From Tateyamaria sp. Alg231-49 (lineage in GTDB: Bacteria > Pseudomonadota > Alphaproteobacteria > Rhodobacterales > Rhodobacteraceae): DNA of 64,000 bases. Positions 8,689 to 16,725 of this stretch are shown one piece after another (position 1 is the stretch's first letter; each line of letters starts with the position of its first letter). The DNA is taken from positions 1-64,000 of the forward strand of contig NZ_FRFA01000007.1 in assembly GCF_900143535.1 (NCBI RefSeq), in the 5' to 3' direction. Below the pieces are notes generated by a model. It did not search any database, had not been told where the DNA came from, and saw nothing but the letters and a program-made list of their open reading frames with translations. Position numbers and translations under genes: made by a program.

Positions 8689-9836
8689 CCACCCGCCTTA
8701 CACCACTGCAGTTGATGACCAAGCTCATCAGCTTTCCGACGGTCAGCCGTGACACAAATCTGCCGTTGGTGGATTGGGTTGAGGAATACCTGAGCGGCCA
8801 CGGGATAACCTGCCACCGGTATTATCATCCTGACCAACCCAAGGCCGCGCTTTTTGCTCATGTGGGTCCCGAGGTTGAGGGTGCGGTTGTGCTGTCTGGG
8901 CATACGGACGTTGTGCCTGTTGATGGCCAGCCGTGGGATACGGACCCGTTTGTCGTCACCGAAGTTGGTGGCAAATATTTCGGGCGTGGCACCTGCGACA
9001 TGAAGGGCTTTGATGGGCTCGCCATCTGGGCGCTGGTCGAGGCGCATTATGCGGGCAAGGCGATGCAAATTGCGCTGAGTTTTGATGAAGAGATTGGGTG
9101 TCTTGGTGCCCCGCCAATGATTGAAGCCATGCAAGGGGTGGTGCCCAAGGGCGGGCCAGTGATTGTGGGCGAGCCCTCGATGATGAAAGCAGTGACAGGC
9201 CACAAGGGCGGGCAGGGCTTTGACACCCATGTGGTGGGATTCGAGGTGCATTCCTCGCTATTGCCCACGGGGGTCAGTGCCATTTTGGAAGGTGCAAAGA
9301 TCATCGACTTTGCCAATCACCGCAACGCCGAAAATATGGCCGCCATACCTTCGCCGCTGGCTGCGATGTTCGATCCGCCTTTTACCACATGGCATGTGGG
9401 GCAAGTGTCGGGGGGGACCGCCCACAACATCACGGCCAAGGATTGCCGGTTTTCCATGGATTTCCGCGCCGTGCCGGGGGACGATGTTGTCGCGCTGAAA
9501 GAGGCCTATATGGCCCATGTGGCTGGGATCGAGGCGGGGATGCAGGCGATACACCCTGACACACGCGTCGAGATTGAGACCCGCTTTGATGTGCCTCCGT
9601 TGAAGCCGGAAGCCGATGGCGTTGCCGAGGCATTGGTGCGTGGCATTACGGGGGACAATGCAGGTCACGTGGTAAGTTATGGAACCGAGGCCGGACAGTT
9701 TCAGGCGGCGGGATATTCTGCGGTTGTCTGCGGTCCCGGCGACATTGCCCAGGCACACCAGCCCAACGAATTCATCACTGTGGCGCAATTCGAGGCGGGA
9801 CACACCTTTATGCGGGATTTGGTGGCGCGGTTGTGA
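8685..9836 (+). CDS. M20 family metallohydrolase, acetylornithine deacetylase-like (ArgE type)
   Basis: A 383-residue zinc amidohydrolase of the ArgE/DapE group. Metal-site motifs are all present: SGHTDVVP (His-73), GTCDMKG (Asp-105), the catalytic DEEIG (Glu-135, metal ligand Glu-136) and GEPS (Glu-163). The lid domain follows and a final His lies in IAQAHQPNE. ArgE removes the acetyl group from N-acetylornithine, but in this catabolic setting another N-acyl amino acid is equally likely. It starts with GTG and overlaps the VOC gene by 4 bp. Confidence 0.88.
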   Translation: MTTRLTPLQLMTKLISFPTVSRDTNLPLVDWVEEYLSGHGITCHRYYHPDQPKAALFAHVGPEVEGAVVLSGHTDVVPVDGQPWDTDPFVVTEVGGKYFGRGTCDMKGFDGLAIWALVEAHYAGKAMQIALSFDEEIGCLGAPPMIEAMQGVVPKGGPVIVGEPSMMKAVTGHKGGQGFDTHVVGFEVHSSLLPTGVSAILEGAKIIDFANHRNAENMAAIPSPLAAMFDPPFTTWHVGQVSGGTAHNITAKDCRFSMDFRAVPGDDVVALKEAYMAHVAGIEAGMQAIHPDTRVEIETRFDVPPLKPEADGVAEALVRGITGDNAGHVVSYGTEAGQFQAAGYSAVVCGPGDIAQAHQPNEFITVAQFEAGHTFMRDLVARL

Positions 9837-9864
9837 TTGTCGTCGTGCGGGACTGTTTTGAGCA

Positions 9865-11265
9865 ATGCTCAAAAGGCGCACGCCCACCGGCACGCCTGTC
9901 GCCCCGCCAGTCTCGGAGATGATGAGGTTTCCGATCCACGAGGGGACACCTATTTCATGGCCGGGCCCACATCCCACTGAAGCCGATGTGGTTGTCATTG
10001 GAGGCGGTGTGATCGGTGTGTGCTCGGCTTTGTACCTCGCGCGGAGCGGCCTGCGTGTCGTTTTGCTGGAGAAAGGCCGGATCGCGGGCGAACAGTCTTC
10101 ACGCAACTGGGGCTGGATTCGTCAGCAGGGACGCGATCCAGACGAGTTGCCGATCATGGTCGAAGCCAACCGCCTGTGGCGTGAACTGGCCAGTGAGACA
10201 AATGTGGACATCGGTCTGAAAACCGGAGGCGTCACGTATCTGGCCAGCACCGAAAAGGCGATGGCAGATTACGAAGATTGGCTGCCCCATGCGCAGGTGA
10301 ATGGGGTGGACAGCCGCCTTTTGACCCGAGCCGCAACAGCTGAACTGATCCCGGGAATGTCCCGCACATATGTGGGGGCGCTGCATACAGCTTCGGATAT
10401 GCGGGCCGAACCGTGGGTGGCGGTGCCTGCTCTTGCCGGAATTGCCGCGCGCGCAGGTGTTTCGATTGTTGAAAACTGTGCTGTGCGCGAGCTGGACATT
10501 GCCGCAGGCCGTGTGATCGGAGTGATCAGCGAACATGGGCGCATAAAAGCACCCGAGGTGGTTCTGGCTGGAGGCGCTTGGTCGAGCCTGTTGTTACGAC
10601 GGCACGGCGTGGCGCTGCCTCAGCTGTCGGTACGTGCAACCGCGGCCGCAACCGAGGCCTTGCCTATGGTCTATCCCGGTGGCGCCGCAGATGACGAGAT
10701 CGCATTTCGCCCGCGTGCGGACGGGGGATATTCGCTAGCGGCAGGCGGATTTCATGAGCTTTTTGTGGGCCCGGATGCCTTTCGTGCGTTGCCAAATTTT
10801 CTGACCCAATTGCGCGCTGATCCATTTGGGACGCGATTCTTGCCCGGTGCCCCGCATGGATTTCCCGACGCTTGGGGCACGCCGCGCAGCTGGACAGCCG
10901 ACGACATCAGCCCGTTTGAGAAAATGCGCGTGCTGAACCCCAAACCGAACAAGGGAAAGCTCAAAGCGCTCACTCGCGATTTCGCCGCACTGTTTCCCAA
11001 CATCGGGCCTGTTCGAATCAAGGCCGCGTGGGCGGGCATGATCGACACGATGCCAGACGTGGTGCCTGTGGTGGACCGGGTTGCGGCCTTGCCCGGACTA
11101 ACGGTTGGCACAGGCATGAGCGGCCACGGCTTTGGCATCGGTCCGGGTATGGGAAAGGTGCTGGCTGCTCTGGTCACTGGCGCGGAGGTGGGGCATGATC
11201 TGGCACGCTTCCGCCTCGCTCGGTTTTCGGACGGTTCGCCTATGCGACTCGGTCCTGCCCTTTGA
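9865..11265 (+). CDS. FAD-dependent oxidoreductase, DAO family (D-amino acid dehydrogenase-like)
   Basis: A 466-residue flavoprotein. The dinucleotide-binding motif VVVIGGGVIGVCSALYLARSG spans about 43-62, followed by LLEKGRIAGEQSSRNWGWIR, which is the FAD-binding pattern of the amino acid/sarcosine oxidase-like subfamily. The C terminus GTGMSGHGFGIGPGMGK closes the FAD site. It probably oxidises an amino acid or secondary amine; the substrate is not evident. It begins 28 bp after the deacetylase gene and is followed 19 bp later by the first M20D hydrolase gene, so it belongs to the same catabolic run. Confidence 0.88.
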   Translation: MLKRRTPTGTPVAPPVSEMMRFPIHEGTPISWPGPHPTEADVVVIGGGVIGVCSALYLARSGLRVVLLEKGRIAGEQSSRNWGWIRQQGRDPDELPIMVEANRLWRELASETNVDIGLKTGGVTYLASTEKAMADYEDWLPHAQVNGVDSRLLTRAATAELIPGMSRTYVGALHTASDMRAEPWVAVPALAGIAARAGVSIVENCAVRELDIAAGRVIGVISEHGRIKAPEVVLAGGAWSSLLLRRHGVALPQLSVRATAAATEALPMVYPGGAADDEIAFRPRADGGYSLAAGGFHELFVGPDAFRALPNFLTQLRADPFGTRFLPGAPHGFPDAWGTPRSWTADDISPFEKMRVLNPKPNKGKLKALTRDFAALFPNIGPVRIKAAWAGMIDTMPDVVPVVDRVAALPGLTVGTGMSGHGFGIGPGMGKVLAALVTGAEVGHDLARFRLARFSDGSPMRLGPAL

Positions 11266-11284
11266 CATCCAGAAAGGATATGTG

Positions 11285-12451
11285 ATGCCGATCAAGAACC
11301 GCCTTGCTGAGACCCACGCCGAAATCATCGGCTGGCGCCATCACCTGCATGCCCATCCCGAACTGGGTTTTGAAGAGCATGAGACAGCCGCCTTTGTGGC
11401 GAAAAAGCTGGGTGAGATTGGTGCAGACAAGGTCGAGACAGGCGTGGCCCAAACCGGCGTCGTTGCGGTGATCAAAGGACGCACGGACAGCAAAGGTCGC
11501 GTGATTGGCCTGCGTGCAGACATGGATGCCTTGCCCATTCTTGAGGCCAGCGGCGTGGATTACCCATCGCAAAACGCCGGTGTGATGCACGCGTGCGGCC
11601 ACGATGGGCATACTTCAATTCTACTGGGGGCCGCACAATATCTGGCCGAGACGCGCAATTTTGACGGTACGGTGGTGCTGCTGTTCCAACCTGCCGAAGA
11701 AGGCGGCGGGGGCGGCCGCGTCATGGTCGAAGAAGGCGTACTAGACCGCTACGGTGTGCAAGAGGTTTATGGATTGCACAATATGCCGGGCTTTCCCACG
11801 GGGCAGTTCGCGATCCGGCCCGGCGCATTGATGGCGTCGGCGGACGAATTTTACATCACCGTGACGGGCAAGGGCGGGCATGGCGCCGCACCGCACCAGT
11901 CGATCGATCCCAACATCACGGCTGCACACATCATTCTGGGGCTGCAAAGCATCGCCAGCCGCAATGTGGACCCGCTCGAATCAACCGTTGTGTCGGTCTG
12001 CGCGCTGCATTCTGATGTGGATACGCACAACGTAATCCCGCAGCAAACGCGTATGACTGGTACTGTACGCGCACTGAATTCAGACGTGCGCGATATGGTT
12101 GAGGCTCGGGTCATATCCATCGCCAAAACCATTGCAGAAGCCTATGATTGCGTCGCCGAGGTGGATTATCGGATCGGGTATCCGGTGACCGTAAACGATC
12201 CTACACATACCGAATTTGCCGCTGCTGCCGCCCGCGCTGTGGCGGGGGACGTGGACATGGAAACGCCGCCCATTATGGCTGCCGAAGATTTCTCCTTCAT
12301 GCTGAACGAACGGCCCGGCGCGTACATCTTTTTGGGCAATGGAGACGGCCCCATGGTGCATCACCCCGCCTACGTCTTTGACGATGATGCCATTCCTGCC
12401 GGGTGCAGTTGGTTCGTGGAACTTGTCGAACAACGTATGCCAGCCCAATAA
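11285..12451 (+). CDS. M20D family amidohydrolase (hippurate hydrolase-like), copy 1
   Basis: A 388-residue metal-dependent amidohydrolase. The dinuclear metal site is complete: MHACGHDGH (His-102, Cys-104, His-106), QPAEEG (Glu-138, Glu-139) and GLHN (His-165), with the last His in MVHHP. Family members split N-acyl or aryl-acyl amino acids such as hippurate or indole-3-acetyl conjugates. The ATG at 11285 is used because AAGGA lies just upstream and the paralogue starts with the same MPIKNR; the frame is open further back inside the flavoprotein gene. It is the first of two adjacent copies. Confidence 0.9.
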   Translation: MPIKNRLAETHAEIIGWRHHLHAHPELGFEEHETAAFVAKKLGEIGADKVETGVAQTGVVAVIKGRTDSKGRVIGLRADMDALPILEASGVDYPSQNAGVMHACGHDGHTSILLGAAQYLAETRNFDGTVVLLFQPAEEGGGGGRVMVEEGVLDRYGVQEVYGLHNMPGFPTGQFAIRPGALMASADEFYITVTGKGGHGAAPHQSIDPNITAAHIILGLQSIASRNVDPLESTVVSVCALHSDVDTHNVIPQQTRMTGTVRALNSDVRDMVEARVISIAKTIAEAYDCVAEVDYRIGYPVTVNDPTHTEFAAAAARAVAGDVDMETPPIMAAEDFSFMLNERPGAYIFLGNGDGPMVHHPAYVFDDDAIPAGCSWFVELVEQRMPAQ

Positions 12452-12549
12452 CTTAATAACCACGACCTGCATGCTGGTCCGGTCTGGACATTCCGCCCGA
12501 TTGGCACAGTTTCATCGCAACAAACCCACATCCCGGACAGGAGTTCCCG

Positions 12550-13716
12550 ATGCCGATCAAAAACCGTTTTGCCGAAATGCAGGCCGATATCACTGAATGG
12601 CGCCGCGATATCCACGAACACCCGGAAATCCTGTTCGAAACCCACCGCACCAGCGCGTTGGTGGCCGAAAAACTACAGGCATTCGGCTGTGACGAAGTGG
12701 TGACCGGGATTGGTCGCACAGGGGTCGTTGGCGTGATCAAGGGCCGCGGCGCTGGATCCGGCAAGGTGATCGGTTTGCGCGCCGATATGGACGCGCTGCC
12801 CATCCATGAACAGACAGGGCTCGACTACGCCTCCAAAACGCCAGATGCGATGCACGCCTGCGGGCATGATGGACATACCGCGATGCTGCTGGGAGCTGCG
12901 AAATATCTGGCAGAGACGCGCAATTTCGACGGTACTGTTGTGGTCATCTTTCAACCCGCTGAAGAAGGTGGAGGCGGCGGACGAGAGATGTGCAATGACG
13001 GGATGATGGAACGCTGGGGCATTGATGAGGTCTATGGAATGCACAACTGGCCCGGCAAACCCGTGGGCGAGTTTGCGATCCGGTCGGGTCCCTTCTTTGC
13101 GGCTACAGACCTGCTGAATATCGAATTTGAGGGCTTGGGCGGGCACGCGGCCAAGCCGCAGGAAACCATCGACACGACTTTGATGGCGTCTCACGCCGTC
13201 ACGGCGCTGCAATCCATCGTCAGCCGCAATGCCGATCCTATTGACCGCATCGTGGTATCGATCACCTCGTTCGAGACATCGTCAAAAGCCTTTAACGTGA
13301 TCCCGCAGAAGGTTCAGATTTATGGCACTGTGCGCACCATGTCGGCGGAGATGCGTGATTTGGCGGAAAAGCGGGTTATTGAGATTTGCAACGGCGTCGC
13401 GGCCACCTTTGGCGGCGTTGCTCGTGTGGAGTACCAGCGCAACTACCCGGTGATGGTCAATCACGACGAACAGACTGCATTTGCGGCCGAGGTTGCCCGG
13501 TCCGTGTCCGGGCAGTGCGAAGAAGCGCCGCTTGTGATGGGGGGCGAGGACTTCGCCTTCATGCTGGAAGAGCGCCCCGGGGCCTATATTCTGGTTGGCA
13601 ATGGCGACACAGCCATGGTGCACCACCCCGAGTATAACTTTAATGACGAGGCGATCCCGGCGGGCTGTTCGTGGTGGGCGGAAATTGTTGAGCAAAGGAT
13701 GCCTTTGGCCGGCTGA
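12550..13716 (+). CDS. M20D family amidohydrolase (hippurate hydrolase-like), copy 2
   Basis: Also 388 residues, collinear with its upstream neighbour: same MPIKNR start, same metal-site positions (His-102, Cys-104, His-106, Glu-138, Glu-139, His-165) and same ending EQRMP. It is clearly a tandem duplicate that has diverged, for example in the dimerisation domain (KPQETIDTTLM against PHQSIDPNIT in copy 1), so the two may differ in substrate. GGACAGGAG lies upstream of the ATG at 12550. The 98 bp between the copies hold no obvious promoter. This is the last gene of the plus-strand run; a hairpin follows. Confidence 0.9.
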   Translation: MPIKNRFAEMQADITEWRRDIHEHPEILFETHRTSALVAEKLQAFGCDEVVTGIGRTGVVGVIKGRGAGSGKVIGLRADMDALPIHEQTGLDYASKTPDAMHACGHDGHTAMLLGAAKYLAETRNFDGTVVVIFQPAEEGGGGGREMCNDGMMERWGIDEVYGMHNWPGKPVGEFAIRSGPFFAATDLLNIEFEGLGGHAAKPQETIDTTLMASHAVTALQSIVSRNADPIDRIVVSITSFETSSKAFNVIPQKVQIYGTVRTMSAEMRDLAEKRVIEICNGVAATFGGVARVEYQRNYPVMVNHDEQTAFAAEVARSVSGQCEEAPLVMGGEDFAFMLEERPGAYILVGNGDTAMVHHPEYNFNDEAIPAGCSWWAEIVEQRMPLAG

Positions 13717-13736
13717 CGTTCCTGCCGTTGGCAGAT

Positions 13737-13788
13737 CGCTCCTCCCGACGTCCCTCAAACCATGGTTGGGATTGGCCGGGCGGGAGCG
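13737..13788. repeat. inverted repeat between convergent genes, possible two-way terminator
   Basis: Arms 13737-13747 and 13777-13788 pair over about 11 bp with one bulge, and the loop contains the perfect palindrome AACCATGGTT. It fills the gap between a plus-strand and a minus-strand gene. There is no T-run, so termination is only a guess. Confidence 0.4.
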
Positions 13789-13790
13789 GC

Positions 13791-14519
13791 TCAACGCATA
13801 ACGTCAACCGCGTGATCGTTCGCCAATGCAAACAGGCGGCTGGCAAGCGGCCGTCTGGTTTTGCCCTGCATCTTTGGGTCAGAAAGTGTCTTTGGGTCAC
13901 TCATCCGGGCCAACTCCAGCCCCATATCGCGCAGATGATTTCTGCTGGCCATGTCGCGGCACTCGGCCATAATGATGCCACGCAAAACGTAAGATGCGGT
14001 GGTAGGAAATCGTTTCCAACCTTGCGCGCTGGCGTCCGCCAGATGCACATCCAGCAAAGCAACAGGAACGCCTGCATGTGCGCAGCGATCCAACAGGTTT
14101 GGCCATAGATCTGAGTTCACAAGAACACAAAGGTCGGGCCGCCAGTGCCGCAAAAAGCGGTCAATTGGTCCTGTTCCTTCTAGAGGGCTGAACTGGTGCA
14201 CGGCGCGTGCGTTTGACTGTCCAGCCGCCGCCTGTGCAGCGGCAGCGGTGTTAGAGGTGAGCAACAGCATGGCGTCCGGGTGGGTACGGGTAATGTCCGT
14301 GATCAGAGGCAGAACCGAAGTGACATCATCTTCATCCGCTGCATAGATCCAGATCATTGGGCCGGCGCGCCTATCTGCCGTGGCGTGCCCGAGGCGTTCA
14401 TGCGCCCGGTCCACGGAAACGCCAGCACGTCGCAATGCATTAACTGATGCACTCGCCATGAAGGGCAGGGCAAGGGTGGTGGCAGCCCTGTAAAGGTAGA
14501 ACAGGGCGGTGGGGCGCAT
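13791..14519 (-). CDS. Kdo-transferase N-terminal-domain-like protein (short)
   Basis: A 242-residue protein resembling the N-terminal half of 3-deoxy-D-manno-octulosonate transferases (WaaA/KdtA): an N-terminal hydrophobic segment, then IWIYAADEDDVTSVLPLI, LLLTSNT, and PLEGTGPIDRFLRHWRPDLCVLVNSDLWPNLL, which recall the acceptor-side GT-B domain. Full WaaA is about 420-430 residues; the C-terminal nucleotide-sugar-binding domain is absent and the following gene is moaA, so this is not a simple frameshift. It may assist lipid A or capsule glycosylation or have lost transferase activity. It starts 6 bp after moaA ends and is probably co-transcribed with it. Confidence 0.6.
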   Translation of the reverse strand: MRPTALFYLYRAATTLALPFMASASVNALRRAGVSVDRAHERLGHATADRRAGPMIWIYAADEDDVTSVLPLITDITRTHPDAMLLLTSNTAAAAQAAAGQSNARAVHQFSPLEGTGPIDRFLRHWRPDLCVLVNSDLWPNLLDRCAHAGVPVALLDVHLADASAQGWKRFPTTASYVLRGIIMAECRDMASRNHLRDMGLELARMSDPKTLSDPKMQGKTRRPLASRLFALANDHAVDVMR

Positions 14520-14524
14520 ATTGG

Positions 14525-15532
14525 CTATCCGCCTGTATGGCTCATATGGCGCGGCATCTGGCCATCAAGGCGCTGGCGCGAATAGTCAAAGTCATGCCCT
14601 TTGGGCTTGGCCCCGATGGCGGCGCGGATGGCGTTTTCCAGCGGCACATCGTCATCGGGATGCGCACGCAACGGAGCACGCAGGTCAGCCATGTCTTCTT
14701 GACCCAAACACATATAAATCTCGCCCGTGCAGGTCAGGCGCACGCGGTTGCAGCTTTCGCAGAAATTGTGGCTGAGGGGGGTGATGAACCCAATTTTTTG
14801 GTCCGTCTCTTCCAAACGGACATAGCGGGCGGGGCCGCCGGTGCGTTCGGCCAGATCGGTGACGGTGTAGTGATCTGCATAGCGCGCGCGTACATCTTTG
14901 AGCGACCAGTACTGGCCCAGACGGTCCTCGTTCCCAAGATCGCCCATCGGCATGACTTCGATCCAGGTGAGGTCCATGGATCGCTCAGCACACCAACGCG
15001 TTATCGTCTCCAATTCGTCTTCGTTGAAGTCTTTGAGGGCAACGGCGTTGATTTTAACTTTCAGACCAGCGGCCAGCGCCGCATCTACGCCACGCAGCAC
15101 TTGGGGCAGACGGCCCCAACGGGTGATATCCGCGAATTTCTGCTCGTCCAGCGTATCAAGCGAGATGTTCACGCGACGCACGCCTGCGGAATAAAGTTGA
15201 TCCGCAAAGCGCTCAAGCTGGCTGCCATTGGTGGTCAGCGTCAGTTCTTTGAGTGTACCCGCTTCGAGATGCCGGCCCATCGCGTTGAAAAAGGTCATGA
15301 TGTCACGACGCACCAGAGGCTCGCCGCCCGTTATCCGCAGCTTTTCCACGCCCAGACCGATAAAGGTCGAGCACATGCGGTCCAGCTCTTCGAGGGTCAG
15401 CAGTTCTTTCTTTGGCAGAAAGGTCATGTTTTCCGACATGCAGTACACACAGCGGAAATCGCATCGGTCGGTTACAGAAACGCGCAAGTATGTGATGGCG
15501 CGGGCAAAGGGATCAATCAACGGAGCATTCAT
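14525..15532 (-). CDS. moaA: GTP 3',8-cyclase MoaA (molybdenum cofactor biosynthesis)
   Basis: Radical SAM enzyme of 335 residues making the first step of molybdopterin synthesis, GTP to 3',8-cyclo-GTP. The SAM cluster motif is CDFRCVYC (Cys-24, 28, 31). The second 4Fe-4S cluster that binds GTP uses CESC and a third Cys in GEIYMC, and the chain ends in the conserved Gly-Gly pair required for activity. The ATG at 15532 (MNAPLIDPF) is preferred over an in-frame ATG 18 codons upstream because homologues begin there and the length then fits. No clear Shine-Dalgarno precedes it. A lipoprotein gene is divergent. Confidence 0.96.
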   Translation of the reverse strand: MNAPLIDPFARAITYLRVSVTDRCDFRCVYCMSENMTFLPKKELLTLEELDRMCSTFIGLGVEKLRITGGEPLVRRDIMTFFNAMGRHLEAGTLKELTLTTNGSQLERFADQLYSAGVRRVNISLDTLDEQKFADITRWGRLPQVLRGVDAALAAGLKVKINAVALKDFNEDELETITRWCAERSMDLTWIEVMPMGDLGNEDRLGQYWSLKDVRARYADHYTVTDLAERTGGPARYVRLEETDQKIGFITPLSHNFCESCNRVRLTCTGEIYMCLGQEDMADLRAPLRAHPDDDVPLENAIRAAIGAKPKGHDFDYSRQRLDGQMPRHMSHTGG

Positions 15533-15608
15533 GTGAATATTGGTAGGTGCGCGCAAGAGTGTCTGCAAGGGGCATTGCGTCAACAATTGCGTGCTCTATG
15601 GTTGGATC

Positions 15609-16043
15609 ATGCGACGAATGATTATGATTGTGCTGTGTGTTTCGGGATGTGGGACCTTGCCGGGGCAGCTCGAAACCGCATCCGGTACCGCGAATGTATC
15701 CTCGGCATCCGGTGATGTGCAGCGCCCCGTCGCTCGTTCGGACGGCGTCGTTGCGACCGAAGCATCTGTCAGTGGCACGCCCGAAGTCTCGGTTGGCACT
15801 CTGGGTCGTACGATTGCCTCTCTTGGTAATCCGGGCGAGCCAGGATTGTGGCTGAAGACCCCGTTGGTGTCCGCCGAACGGAAAGCACGTGTTTCCAACC
15901 CAGCGACAGGTCAGGCCGTTGAGGTCACGTTGATTCCAATTGAGGGGCCGCGGACAGCGGGCAGTCGAATGTCATTGGCAGCCATGCAGGCGCTTGGCGC
16001 GCCGCTGGGTGATCTGGTCGAAGTCGACGTGTTCGGGTTTTAG
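15609..16043 (+). CDS. putative lipoprotein of unknown function
   Basis: A 144-residue protein with a short lipoprotein signal (MRRMIMIVLCVSGC, lipobox VSGC, lipidated Cys at 14). A Ser/Thr/Val-rich linker follows, and then a C-terminal domain of about 60 residues (RKARVSNPATGQAVEVTLIP ... LGDLVEVDVFGF) that resembles a small double-psi-like beta fold. I cannot name its function. The frame is open back to 15540, but the ATG at 15609 gives the clean lipoprotein signal. It is divergent from moaA and ends 4 bp before the converging AlkD-like gene. Confidence 0.65.
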   Translation: MRRMIMIVLCVSGCGTLPGQLETASGTANVSSASGDVQRPVARSDGVVATEASVSGTPEVSVGTLGRTIASLGNPGEPGLWLKTPLVSAERKARVSNPATGQAVEVTLIPIEGPRTAGSRMSLAAMQALGAPLGDLVEVDVFGF

Positions 16044-16047
16044 CGCG

Positions 16048-16725
16048 TCAATCGAGGTACTTGCCCGCCTCTTTGGCGGCAAAAGGCTTCATTGCGCTCC
16101 CATGTTCCTCAAGAAATGCGCGCGCACGCGGGGCGTCATGCTTGCCCAATTCACGTATCCACCATGCAATTGCCTTTTGGATGAACCATTGTTGATCCGG
16201 GACATAAGAGGCAGCCCAGCCCAGCACCCGTTCGCGTGCGGCAACTTCTTCGGGCTTGGGGAAGTTCTGTTTGGTCCAAGGCAATGTCATCACAAGAGCG
16301 GCGCGGCGCGTCCACATGTGTTCGGATGTCGTCCACGTCTCAACCAGATCAAGGCGGGCCGGGTCGGCCGCAACACGGCGTTGCCCCGCCATGCAGGCGT
16401 GATCGGCGATGGCCCAACCGTCAAATTGCGGCACCCATGATGTGATCAAATCCCATGCCGCATCGTCTGGCCGGATACGGGCCTGCGTCAACAGCTTGGC
16501 CGCCGCCAGTCGTGCCTCGAAAATATCCGTTTGCCACAGCCCGTCTGCAAGGGTGACGCGTGCAGGCACGTCCAGTTCCTTGCGCCAGGCTTGGGTCAAA
16601 TCATTCAGGACCGGATTGGGTACGCCCAGATGAACACGCTTTGACTTGTGATAGGCTTTGGCACCGGCTGCACGGGTCTCATCGCCATGGGTTGCGATCT
16701 GCGCCAGCGCGTCTTCTGGGCTCAT
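16048..16725 (-). CDS. DNA alkylation repair protein, HEAT-repeat glycosylase-like (AlkD type)
   Basis: An all-helical 225-residue protein of the AlkD-like HEAT-repeat family, whose well-studied members excise positively charged alkylated bases such as 3- and 7-methylpurines. Features seen: YHKSKRVHLGVPNPVLNDL near the N terminus, ARLAAAKLL, the central TSWVPQFDGWAIADH, and QWFIQKAIAWWIREL near the C terminus, all matching the repeat framework that wraps DNA. Its start overlaps the last 4 bases of glmS, so it is translated from the glmU-glmS transcript. Confidence 0.85.
   Translation of the reverse strand: MSPEDALAQIATHGDETRAAGAKAYHKSKRVHLGVPNPVLNDLTQAWRKELDVPARVTLADGLWQTDIFEARLAAAKLLTQARIRPDDAAWDLITSWVPQFDGWAIADHACMAGQRRVAADPARLDLVETWTTSEHMWTRRAALVMTLPWTKQNFPKPEEVAARERVLGWAASYVPDQQWFIQKAIAWWIRELGKHDAPRARAFLEEHGSAMKPFAAKEAGKYLD

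Noticed and set aside
14537-15715. 392-codon plus-strand open frame opposite moaA
   Set aside because: It lies almost wholly antisense to moaA, whose radical SAM motifs are unmistakable; the long frame is a by-product of GC-rich codon periodicity.
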